From Diphasiastrum complanatum (taxonomy: Eukaryota; Streptophyta; Lycopodiopsida; Lycopodiales; Lycopodiaceae), in the NCBI GenBank assembly GCA_029204225.1, contig CM055106.1, positions 45,145,313 to 45,209,312 on the forward strand: a DNA stretch of 64,000 bases, in the 5' to 3' direction. A program made the translations under genes and the position numbers. Positions within the stretch are counted from its first letter, which is position 1. Every line of letters begins with the position of its first letter. Shown here in pieces: positions 45,906-56,109 of the stretch. A model generated the notes under the pieces. It worked only from the letters and a program-made list of their open reading frames with translations. It was not told the DNA's origin and ran no database searches.

Positions 45906-46187
45906 TTGCATGTGAGTTATTTAAATTGTGAGTTAAAATGAACAATGCAATCATATATTCTTAAATAATAATTGAAATATACAATAGTTGAAATGAATAT
46001 TGATAGAAATAGGTGGTGAAACAAAGATCATATATAAATATATAATGCAATATTTTAGAGAAGTACATTTTGTTTTGTTTCTTAAGAAGGCGTTTGAAAC
46101 AAAATCCCCTTTCTTTCTACTTGCTATATCAAAAATAAACATCAAACAACTAAAAGCAAAACCATAAGAGAACTTATTAAAAACTCC

Positions 46188-46732
46188 TTAGTTGTCATCA
46201 TTCGAATCCGAGTCTTGTGTGGAAGCTTGTCCTTCACTCGCATTACCGAACATATCCCCTTTCGCTTCCCCTTCCCCTTCTTCCACCGATGCCCCCTCCT
46301 CTACATAAGAAGTTGAAGTTCTCTACACATCACAAAATACAATAAAATTCAATAGCAAATAAGCAAAACAAATGAAACTTGTTAGCAAGCAAAAAAAAAA
46401 AACAAATGAAATTCATTACTAAATAATAGAAGCAAATGAAATTCCTGTAGCAACAATTTACCATAGGATAAATGGCTTGTTGAGCAAGCTGGTTAACTAG
46501 AGCACTATAGCCTTGTTGGTAACCAATCTTGTACTCCGCATTCGTATATTTTCGCCAATAATCTTCTTGCTACATAAACATGAATGCGATGATTTAGATC
46601 TAAAAAATGATTAGTAATCAAAGACATAACTATCCAACTAATAAAATTATCCTAAAAATTAAAACTTACAAATTGGACTTGCCATTTTGCCTTTCCACTC
46701 GAGCCATGGTGAGATTGGCCCAAGAGATTAAT
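46188..46732 (-). pseudogene. Three-exon acidic-tailed gene fragment, family unassigned
   Basis: Spliceable exons, all phase 0: 46670-46732 (INLLGQSHHGSSGKAKWQVQ), 46462-46569 (QEDYWRKYTNAEYKIGYQQG then YSALVNQLAQQAIYPM) and 46188-46322 (RTSTSYVEEGASVEEGEGEA ... QDSDSNDDN, stop). Donors GTAAGT and GTAAAT and acceptors TTTATGTAG and GATGTGTAG are good. Upstream of 46732 the frame (KHPNPNRFKQQQEAT) meets a TAA, so either the exon starts at the AG used here or the gene is broken. The Gln-rich plus acidic-tail make-up recalls plant transposase-related (Ptta/En/Spm) proteins, but I cannot show this. Confidence 0.4.
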
Positions 46733-47513
46733 CTTGGATTAAGTTGCTTCTTGTTGTTGTTTAAATCGATTAGGATTCGGATGCTTGGCCTCATATATCA
46801 CCTTTGCTCAATCTTTTTTTGTTGTCAATTTTTACATATCTTCTCAATGATTGGCATTTATGATTGCATACCCATACACGTCAATGTCCATACAATCTAT
46901 CTGGTTCTGGAACGTAGGGCTTTATTCCAAGCACATGCAAAGCAATCAAGATGTGAAAAGATTCTGCTTTTATGTCATGCGGGTTGAGCATGCTTGTATG
47001 CATTTATGACATATAAAGAGGGCGCTTAAACAACGATGGAATGCCTCCTTGATAATGAGTTGGAGCACAATCTTTCAACACATATTTCTTTTTTTTGTCT
47101 GTGCATTGGTTTTATGGAAGACCATCGTTGATGGAGCAGCGATGAACCATCTCTAATCTAATTCCAATTTGATCTATGAGGGTTCTCATGAATGCAAAGT
47201 ATGAAATGCAATACATCATTGCTTAACAGCTGAAAAATAGGTGTATTCTATCTACAATTATTGCTTTGTCTCTTTTGGCATTAGAAGCATGGGCTTTACG
47301 TCCTAATTTGGAAAAGAAGGCTTAATACTGAAAGCTTCAGGTATGTTTATAAGAAACATAAACCTCTTTACATAAAATAGAGACAGCTTTGATACCAAGT
47401 GGATGGTGATAGATCTTGTCTTGTACCAACCCATAACTACATTGATCATACAAAAGCACAAAACCATTATCTAAATTAAGGAGAATGTAGCACACAATAT
47501 CACAACAAAAGCT
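46733..47513. other. Unassigned DNA with weak coding echoes on the minus strand
   Basis: A minus-strand stretch around 46980-47080 reads KDCAPTHYQGGIPSLFKRPL, perhaps more of the 46.2-46.7 kb fragment. A PBS-like CTTGGTATCAAAG (minus strand) lies near 47392 without an identifiable LTR. Confidence 0.3.
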
Positions 47514-48800
47514 TTGCTAAAATTTCGAAGTGAAATAAAAATGCTTACACATGAGAAGCGTCTCTCTTCCAACATAAGGAGCGAGCTTACGAACATAAAG
47601 GAAAGATGGCAAATGATGAAAAAGTACGCGACTACATTGAGAGATTCAAATGTCTCAAGAGTCAAGTACAAGAGCAGCCTAGCGAGAACATGCTCATCAT
47701 CTGGTTCTAAGTCCGGACTTCCCAGATGGATAAGATGTGAGCTAAGATTTAACAATGAATACATGTCCTTAAAGAGAATAATGTCTGATGCCATCCGAGA
47801 AGAAGATGAAGGATCGGATGTTGAGGATCCTAGAGAACGGAGAGCACATCGTGTTGTCCACGAATCAAAGCCAACCGAGGACACTCGGGATCAGCTTTGA
47901 AAATCCCAAATGGAGCAGCAACACCAAATGTAGATGGAAAAACTCACAAAGGAGTTTCAAAATACATTGAATTCTATCCAAAGCTCAATGCCTGGTCAGC
48001 TACCACCTGGTCAGGTACACCATAGATGAGAAAATACCTGGAGCCCTCATTTCCAAGGTGCACACATAGGTAGCAAATGCCCATTCTATCAACCAGTTTC
48101 TGACAATTCCCTAATCAAATGTGAAATTTGTGATTTCATGGGCCATACATCCTTCTATTGCTACTACAATCCACGATACAACCATCGAGAACAAACATGA
48201 GGACACTATCAACCTCCTAGGCCTCAATTTATTTCCAGACCTCCACAAAATCAATATCAACAACGAAACAATCCACCGGTACAAATTCAAGAGCTACCTA
48301 GGCAAAACTCACCAGAATACCTGCCTCAATTAGCACTCCTGGGTCTGCCTCCAACAAGGGACCACCCGAGAGAGAAACTCAACAAAATTGACCTCCTAAA
48401 GCATCCGTTCAGACACATTTTGTTGATAATTCATCTAATCACTCATACCAAGCAGTCAATACATCCAAATCTGGAAGTTACGCACATTATCACGAAGAAT
48501 GCTCATGTTCCTGTCAAGGAGATGAGTATCCACACAAGTCCAAAACTCCAGAACTACTAGCCATCCAAGATGGCTATGCAATCGCCCATGGGCCAATGAG
48601 CAACAAATGTTTCATCTGAGGCGAAACAAGTCATTTCATGGTTGATTGTAAAGTCAAAAACCAATACCATGCCGAATGTCCAAAATGTTTACGGAAACAC
48701 AATTTTAAGGTTTGCCCCAAGCAACCTAATAAGATCCTACCCACAAGACACGTATGTCACGAACCAGTTAGGGTCATGACAAGAGCACAACACAAAGCTC
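47514..48800 (+). pseudogene. Gypsy Gag with zinc knuckles (element H)
   Basis: A charged 128-codon frame (47514-47900) leads, through stops, to CEICDFMGHTSFYC, a CX2CX4HX4C knuckle (about 48120), and a Gln/Pro-rich segment. A second knuckle (CFI*GETSHFMVDC) has its second Cys changed to a TGA stop near 48616. A third Cys/His cluster HAECPKCLRKHNFKVC follows. Heavily interrupted. Confidence 0.6.
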
Positions 48801-48928
48801 ACCAGTAGAACAACCCAATCAATACACTTGCTGAACATAGGGAAAATTCCAAAATTTTCACAATTCCTAGAGATTAGCCAGATCCACTAGTGGAACAAAG
48901 GTGATAGCATGAAATTAGAGATGAGTTA

Positions 48929-49288
48929 TTGCGAGAAGAAGCGAAAACCGATAGTCCTTTATCTGCTCCAATCCTCACACAAGAGCAACCCCTACATGGA
49001 TTAGAAGTTTTCTCTGAACTCCTACAAGCTCAGATCACCATGTCATTCCACACTGCCATCAAATCCTTCACAAGCCTTAAGGGTTATATCCATAGAAGTT
49101 TTCAGCTGCCTGACGTACAAGGTGAACAGCGAAAACCTGAAGATATTTCAGATATACCTCAGATTCCTATGAATATGATGAATATTGGTGTTGCTAAGGG
49201 GAATAGCATCACCCTCCCTATGCTCTACAAAGACTATCCCGCGGTATCCGCTATTTTAGATAGTGGATCAGGCGTAAACATAATATAA
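48929..49288 (+). pseudogene. Gypsy protease fragment (element H)
   Basis: The frame ends in AVSAILDSGSGVNII, the retropepsin active site (Asp-Ser-Gly) and flap start, followed by a stop. Upstream residues are a Gag-protease linker. Confidence 0.65.
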
Positions 49289-49394
49289 TGGCTTTGTCAC
49301 TAGCAAAGTCATGGGGTTTTATCCAGTTAGATCTACCAAGGTACAAGTTACACATGGCAGATCAGAGAGTAACCGACCCTGTCGGACATTTATT

Positions 49395-50117
49395 GAATAT
49401 CCCTGTACAAATCGCAGGCGTCAAATTGGAATATCACTAAACCCTGAGAAGTGCCAAATCTGGGTCACCCATGGGGTTGTGCTCGGACATATCATATCCA
49501 AGGACGGTATTTCTATCGATCCTTCTAAAATCAAGGTTATAGTTGAGATGCCCTTACCTATGACAATAAAGGAAGTATACGTTTTTCTAGGCTATACTAA
49601 CTACTACCGAATCTTCATAATCGACTATGCCGGTAAGGCACGGCTCGTTTATTTAGTTGTAGTTGATCCTAGGTGGATTGACGAACGAATAAAAGCTTTT
49701 GAGGAACTAAAAACAGCACTCACTACCGCACCTATACTCCGTTTTTCACGAAGGAATTCCATGTGCATATCGACTCAAGTAAGTATGCTATTGGCAGTAT
49801 CCTAGCATTGCCGGGCGAGTATAGCAAAGATTTTTCAATACATTTCTTGTGCAGACAACTAGTGCCTTGTTGTTGAAGTAAACTATATGACAACCGAAGG
49901 TGAAGCACTGGCCATGGTCTACACCGTACAACAAGTGCGACATTATTTGCTAGGCCAAACCTTTTCATTTTACACAGACCATCAAGCCCCTTATATTATA
50001 AATAAATCTTGTAAAACCGGACGGATAGCAAGGTGGTTGTTAATCCTTGAGGAATTTACCTTTTGGGTCGTCGTAAGGAAAGACACCCAGCACTTTATGG
50101 CCGATCACCTTTCCTGA
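49395..50117 (+). pseudogene. Gypsy RT thumb and RNase H (element H), RT palm deleted
   Basis: Only about 110 nt after the protease the sequence is already in the RT C-terminus: ISLNPEKCQIWVTHGVVLGH, then IDPSKIKVIVEMPLPMTIKE, FLGYTNYYRIFI. RNase H follows with FHVHIDSSKYAIGSIL, TTEGEALAMVYTVQQVRHYL and FYTDHQAPYI. The catalytic YxDD palm is missing, so this copy is inactive. Confidence 0.75.
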
Positions 50118-50499
50118 CTTCCAAACACTGAAAAGGCCGATGCACCAGTCAATGATGAACTACCCGATGCATGTCTTTTTCAGATTGACACTACACCACT
50201 TTGGGCTAAGAAAATCACTCAGTTTCTTACCACTGGCAGACTTAAAGAGGACTAAATCAAGTAGCCAATTTTTTTTAAAAATAAAAGTGGCACCCTTTCA
50301 ACTTGTCGCCGAACAATTATATAAAAGGGGTGCTGACGGAATAATATGCCGATGCGCTTATGAATCTAAGATACGACCAATCATATCTCAAGCACATGAA
50401 GACATTGGTGGCGGTTCTCTGCCGCAGCGACTACTAAGATCATCCTTCGAGCACGATTATGGTGGCCATCATTGTTTAAGAATACATTTGCTATTATAA

Positions 50500-51500
50500 A
50501 AACATGTGATGTTTGCTAACGAGCAAAAAAGACAGCGAAGGCTGACTTTACACCGCTAACCCCAATTATAGAAGGCGAAGCTTTCCATAAGTGGGGTATA
50601 GACTTTGTTGGGCCCATCAGCCCAACAACCCAAAATATTCAAGCCCGTTACATCCTTATCGCCATAGATTACGCTACCAAATGGGTTGAGGCCAGAGCCA
50701 CAAAGGACGCCAATGCGAAGACCATCACACGTTTTCTTTATGAAAATATCATTACACGTTTTGGCTATCCTATCGAACTTGTTAGTGACAAAGGATCACA
50801 CTTCTTAAATGAAGTGGCTGATAATCTCCTACACCATTACCTTGTTGTACATCGAAAAAGTATCCCATACTACGCCCAATGTAATGGCCAAGCAGAATCC
50901 ATTAACAAGACCATCTGCAAGATTCTGACAAAGATAGTTGAAATAAGTAGATCAGATTGGGAAACCAAGTTGTTTTCAGCTATCTGGGCAGGGCATATCG
51001 TACAACTCCCAAGAAGGTCACTGGATGGGTCACACTCTTCCACCTCGTTTATGGTCAAGAGGCAGTAATGCTTGTTGGATTTTTAGTTCCTTCCTTTCGA
51101 GTAATGCAAGCTTTCTCTACTGATCTATGTGAGAAAGTTGCGATCGAACAATAGGTACAAAACATGCTATTTATGTTAGCCCAATTGTGTGAGACTCGTC
51201 TCATCTCATATCATGCACAATTAGTTAACAAACATCCTCAAAAATCATGGCATGATCGTCACCTGCGTAATAAAGATTTTATAGTGTACTAAAACTAGAA
51301 GAAGAATTGGTCCTATACATGAAACATGAAGAGCAAGAGTAGAAGATGAAGAGGAATTATGACTTGGCCTTCCACATCCAATCTATCTTTGCCCCTCCAA
51401 CAAAGGTCCAATAACATGTGGCTAAACATAATTACTAGTCCATGCAAATAAATGGGTCCTATGTCCATAATGTCAAAAGGCTTAAACTATACTCTTAGTT
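50500..51500 (+). pseudogene. Gypsy integrase (element H)
   Basis: Zinc-binding tail (CDVC), then GEAFHKWGIDFVGPISP (first Asp), YILIAIDYATKWVEA, LVSDKGSHFLN (second Asp), YYAQCNGQAESINKT (Glu). A frameshift follows near 50960. A C-terminal domain echo with NGSYVHNVKRLKLY sits at about 51440-51490. Confidence 0.75.
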
Positions 51501-52519
51501 CCTAATATCAGTCCACTAACAAAAACATCGCCCTCCAGTTGGTCTAGTTAAATAGAAGAGCGTATAATGAAATGAATCAAGGAAGGTGATGTCAAACCAA
51601 ACAAGAAATGGGCCCCAAAGATCAAGGTTGATTAGCCAAAGGAGTTTGCAATTATCAAATTGTTACAAGAATAATCTCATGGATAAAAATCTAGAATGCC
51701 ACATTGAATTTTAGAGTTAGTTTTCATGCTTTGATGGAGACATACCTTAACAACTTGACTGATCTTGAAGTCCTCATACTTAATGGTTATTTGATCATGA
51801 TAATCATAATTCAGGTCATAACGATTGATTATTAATGACTTTCCTCATTGTATTTGAATCTGAAACTATGTTGCTGCAAGCTAGCATAAATATTATCGTG
51901 ATAATCATCGTTATAAAAATCTTATGCCATTAGAAGTTGTAGGGTTGAAAACTAAAGCTGAGCGTGAGCATTTGAATGTTGTTGTTTAGTAACGGTTTTG
52001 CATGATGCAAGGTCTATACAAATTTGGGTGAATTATTTGATGCCACAAGCCCATTCGAAAATTACACCTTGAAACCATGGAATGATTTCTCTTTGCAGAT
52101 ACATTTTGGATGTGACTACAAATCTTTGTCACTTATAAACAAGGAGGCGCCGTTCAATACATGTGAAAGGTTCCCATATGGTCTTACTCTTTGCAAGACG
52201 CCATTGATCCCACTATTCCTTGAATTCTATTGAAGCTAAAGCAAGAAAGTATAATATTGTTAGCAAGAATGGGAGCTACCACAAGTCTTTGTCTGAATGC
52301 CTAAATATTTGCTAGAAAATCTTAGAAGAAGGCATAAATACCTCGATTTTTTGCTACAATTATGATGACCTAAGGGATATTTTTTAGTTGTAAATCTTGT
52401 TTAGAAGAAATGATTTCTGGGTGCATCTATTCCATGAATTTGTGCTCTTTATGTTTCAATATTCTATGACACTTATGAAAGAGACACATTTGTTGTTGTG
52501 ATGCCTACTTTTAATCAAA

Positions 52520-52522
<3 letters not shown>
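51501..52522. other. Intergenic DNA, nothing recognised
   Basis: No motif on either strand. May include unrecognised 3' parts of element H. Confidence 0.45.
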
Positions 52523-52577
<55 letters not shown>

Positions 52578-52655
52578 GTGTCTTGGAGGAAATCAAATTC
52601 TTGCCTTTTCATCGGGCCACGACGAGGGCATTTGACGAGCATATAAAAGTACAAG

Positions 52656-52719
<64 letters not shown>

Positions 52720-53364
52720 TACGTTGTAGTGGAGAAAAGGGGATTCTTAGATTTTGATTGGGCCACGCGTGCCCTAAAACGTTAATGACAGGCAGCTGAA
52801 GGGTGACGGCGGGCAGTTTTCTGGAACATTCCAGAAAGGAGGTGAAACTTTCGTAGAGAGATATATATGCGTGGAGAGAGAAAGAGAGCGTGATCCAGAG
52901 TGAGGGAGAGAGGCTTTTCAAAAAGTTTAGGGTTTTTTAAGGGTTAATTTTTTAGGGTTTTGGGATGAAAATAGCGATATAGTGAAGTGTTAGTTAGAGA
53001 GAGAGAGAGAGATTGGGCCACATGTGGAGGGTGTGTTTGAGAGAGAGAGAGAGAAAAGGAAAGAAAGAAGGTTGGGCCACATGTTGGAGGGTGCCAACGG
53101 GAGGTAACTAACTATTGACACCTCCTTAAAATGAGGTCACCTATTTGGAATTTTGTGAGTAAGTGCAAATTGTGAGTTGAAATTTGTTTTTGTTTTAGGA
53201 ATTAGGGTTACATTTTTAGGGTTTATGGAGTAATAAATAGCCATAAAGTGAGGTGTTGGATACATAGAGAGAATGAACGTAGCCTGTTGTAAAAAAAACT
53301 GAATTGTGGATTTTATTGGGTCACGTCTGCCCTAAACCTAGAAAACTAGCCAGTAAAGTGATGT

Positions 53365-53407
<43 letters not shown>
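52523..53407. repeat. Diverged tandem array of GA-microsatellite modules
   Basis: GA runs at 52523-52574, 52659-52716, 52997-53011, 53038-53053 and 53369-53407 are each linked to 'TTGGGCCAC' words. Two longer units share 'GGATTTTATTGGGTCACG..TGCCCTAAA'-type sequence (about 52745 and 53310) and 'TTAGGGTTT...TAG..GATAT/CCATA.AGTGA.GTGTT' (about 52925 and 53210). Plausibly a duplicated promoter or 5' UTR segment. Confidence 0.6.
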
Positions 53408-53409
<2 letters not shown>

Positions 53410-54402
53410 TGTCTTCTTCCTCATCGCTCATCGCTGGTTGATGATTGACAACGGTTCTTGCATCACCAACACAAAGAAAGGTAATATTCTAACACTTTGC
53501 AGTTTTAGCTTTCTGTCTGCAGTCAGTTATATATTAGCTTGCCTTTCTTCGTGTCTTAACTGAGCTACGTGCTCATGATTTTTACTCCAATCAATAGACT
53601 GGAATGGGTATAAAGCTTTGGTCGTTTGGAGGTCAAGAACTTCGAATGCTAAGTACTTTGACTGTAGATCAGGCTAATTATCAAAAGGGAGAGAGGGAGA
53701 GGTGTGATGGAGCATCGATGGTTGAGCATACAGCATATTGCTTGGCGCTTTCTTGTTAGCACAATGTTAGTCAAAGCTTTTGTTCTGTTGTTTGTAGTTG
53801 TTTGATTGTTCTAAACATTTGCTTCTTCTCATCTACGTTGGACGAGTCAGTGCCAAAATACATCGTTCATTGGAGTTGAGAGAGATTTGAGCACATCGTG
53901 GAGCTGCCAGCCCAGGTAAAATTAGAACTTAAAATGCTTCGTGAAATTGAGGATACACGCTCGGATGAAAACTGTCAGATGCGAGCGAGAGAACGTTTTG
54001 ATGAAAATGCTGTTTTGTGTTTTTGCTGATGAGCATTCCCCTGGTCTTAAGTAACAGGTGCGGTTAGGACTGTTTAAATTAAGGGTCAGGGTTAGTGTTA
54101 TTATTTTGGGGTTTTTGGAAAAAAATCGCAAGATATATATATATATAGAGAGAGCGATAGAGAGAGAGCCTCGTCTCTTACTGGGACTGAGGGGATTACG
54201 CTCGGCACCGTGCATTGAATCCCCACATGTCCCTGGCGTAATCCACTCCTGCCCGTTTTTTTTTTTTTTTTTTTTTAAAAATTGGTTGCTCAGGTGCCAC
54301 GTGTCCGGGCAACCAAAATTTATCCCATAAGTTTTCTAATGGGATTTCTCAAAGGCCATATATACCCAATGACTCCGAAAGTCCTTCATGTGAGTGCCCT
54401 GG
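53408..54402. other. Intergenic DNA with T-run and TA/GA repeats
   Basis: Poly-T at 54256-54277, TA/GA short repeats at 54133-54165. No gene recognised. Confidence 0.45.
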
Positions 54403-54760
54403 TGTAATAGATCCTAACACCACAGTAGGGCAAACACTAACTGATCCACCCAACCTTGCCTACTCCTTGATATAGAGTAAGCCCCTCCTAGCCCAGTGTG
54501 AGGACTGGTAGCATGCTACTGCCAAGTGTCGGCCACGTGGCACTGACGTGGCCGACTGCATGTCGGGACCCAACTGGGGGCCCTATCCTACTGACAGGGT
54601 CCCTAGGCTGTGTTAGGCCCGCCATGGCTATGGACCGTGCTGGGGCACACTACTCACACTGTCTTGCCCTGTTGGTCATGTACACTGGACACGACCCTGA
54701 CTGTGGTATCTGACCTATCTGTGTTCCCTAGGGTTCGGCACTGGTTACGAGCTCGTAACA
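54403..54760 (-). repeat. 3' LTR of element G (358 bp)
   Basis: On the minus strand starts TGTTACGAGCTCGTAAC (GTTACGAGCTCGTAAC is a perfect 16-bp palindrome) and ends GATCTATTACA. Confidence 0.95.
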
Positions 54761-54776
54761 CTCCCTCCCCCTTAAG
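54761..54776 (-). promoter_or_regulatory. Polypurine tract of element G
   Basis: Minus-strand CTTAAGGGGGAGGGAG directly precedes the 3' LTR and overlaps the end of the integrase frame. Confidence 0.85.
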
Positions 54777-56109
54777 AACCGTCTTGGTCCTCTAAGACAA
54801 AGTCTGAAAAAATCTTGCGAAGGACGCTGCCTCTTTCCCAAGTGGCATTCTCAACAGGCTGATCATTCCACTTAACCAGATATTCTCGGTATAGAGTATG
54901 ACGAGTCTGCGTCTCTCTACTATCAAGAATTTCCTCTGGTTCATGTGGAGGTTGTTGAGGATCCAATGGGAGAACTAGAACACTGTCCCCTATCAGATTA
55001 TCTGATCTGGTTAAGGTTTTTCGTAACTGACTTACATGAAAGACTGGAAAAACCTTACTGCTGTGTGGGAGTTCTAGTTCATAGGTGACCTCGCCTAGTC
55101 TCCTACTGATGGTAAAGGGACCACAATACCTTGGAGACAACTTAGCACACACTCCTAATTTGAGGGTTTTAGAGTCAACTGGGACTCTCAAGTAGACTTT
55201 CTCACCAGTGGAGAACTGCACATCCCGTCTGTGTGGATCTGCATAATGCCTGGCTCGATCCTGGGATTGTCTAATGCTACGCTTAGCATGTTCTATCATC
55301 TGGTTTAGGTCTTCTAAAAAGTTTCTGGCTGCTTCAACTTTTTCTTGTTTAAACCCTACAGCTGTGGGTGAGCGTGGCTGAAAACCGTACATCAGCATAA
55401 ATGGGCTGTATCCCGTAGCTGAATGTTTGGTACTGTTGTAAGCAAACTCTAATATCGAGAGATACTCCTCCCAATTAGTCTGCCTCTTGCTGACGTATGC
55501 ACGAAGCATATCCTCCAGCACTTGATTTACCCTTTCTGTTTGACCGTCCGTCTGTGGATGGTCGGTGGTACTCATATTAAGTTTAGTATGAAGATGATGG
55601 AATACTGCCCTCCAAAAATTTCCAGTAAACTTACTGTCCCGGTCGCTGACTATGCCGGAAGGTAGACCGTACAATTTAAATAGCTCGTCTACAAACAACC
55701 TCGCTAACTCTGGAGCTCTAACGGTTGTTTTGGTCGGAATAAAATGAGCCATTTTGGTCAGACGGTCAACTGTGACCCATATAGCGTCATTACCCTTTTG
55801 GGTTTTAGGCAGGCCTACTATAAAATCCATGGAGATACTCTCCCATTTACCAGCTGGTATTTCTAAGGGATGCAACAACCCTCCTGCCTTTAAACGCTCT
55901 GCTTTATTTACTTCACATTTCTGGCAACTAGTTACATACTGGTGGACGTCCTTTTTCATACTGGGCCAGAAAAATTGCCTACGAAAAAGCTCATAGGTCT
56001 TCTGTATGCCTGGCCGCGCTAGGATTGTCATGACATTCATATAGGACCTGCTGCCTATAATCCTCTGAATTGGGGACACATACTCTATCTCTATAGAGCA
56101 AGTACTCAT
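54772..56109 (-). CDS. Integrase with C-terminal chromodomain (element G)
   Basis: Frame of 445 codons, displaced from the Gag-RT frame that it overlaps by about 120 nt. In-frame domains: H2C2 tail ([13 protein letters not shown]), core with [25 protein letters not shown] and [15 protein letters not shown] (the D,D,E triad), [13 protein letters not shown], then an SH3-like [11 protein letters not shown] region. Residues about 385-445 form a chromodomain ([10 protein letters not shown] ... [19 protein letters not shown]). The chromodomain marks a chromovirus, whose integration may be guided to chromatin. The Met that opens the frame is probably not a true start. Confidence 0.9.
   Translation of the reverse strand: MSTCSIEIEYVSPIQRIIGSRSYMNVMTILARPGIQKTYELFRRQFFWPSMKKDVHQYVTSCQKCEVNKAERLKAGGLLHPLEIPAGKWESISMDFIVGLPKTQKGNDAIWVTVDRLTKMAHFIPTKTTVRAPELARLFVDELFKLYGLPSGIVSDRDSKFTGNFWRAVFHHLHTKLNMSTTDHPQTDGQTERVNQVLEDMLRAYVSKRQTNWEEYLSILEFAYNSTKHSATGYSPFMLMYGFQPRSPTAVGFKQEKVEAARNFLEDLNQMIEHAKRSIRQSQDRARHYADPHRRDVQFSTGEKVYLRVPVDSKTLKLGVCAKLSPRYCGPFTISRRLGEVTYELELPHSSKVFPVFHVSQLRKTLTRSDNLIGDSVLVLPLDPQQPPHEPEEILDSRETQTRHTLYREYLVKWNDQPVENATWERGSVLRKIFSDFVLEDQDGS

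Larger units (their letters stand above)
47514..51500 (+). mobile_element. Element H: degraded plus-strand gypsy retrotransposon
   Basis: Order: gag with zinc knuckles, protease, RT thumb/RNase H, integrase and integrase C-terminus. PR-RT-IN order marks gypsy. The integrase phrase AFHKWGIDFVGPISP points to a non-chromodomain group (Athila/Tat-like), by memory only. No LTR pair was found. Confidence 0.75.

Noticed and set aside
47385-47400. PBS-like CTTGGTATCAAAG on the minus strand as evidence of another LTR element
   Set aside because: No LTR end in TG/CA and no gag were found on the expected sides, so I mention it only as a weak sign.
54498-54713. 71-codon ORF repeated at 59700-59915
   Set aside because: Lies inside the LTRs of element G on the strand opposite the element. 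It is duplicated only because the LTR is.
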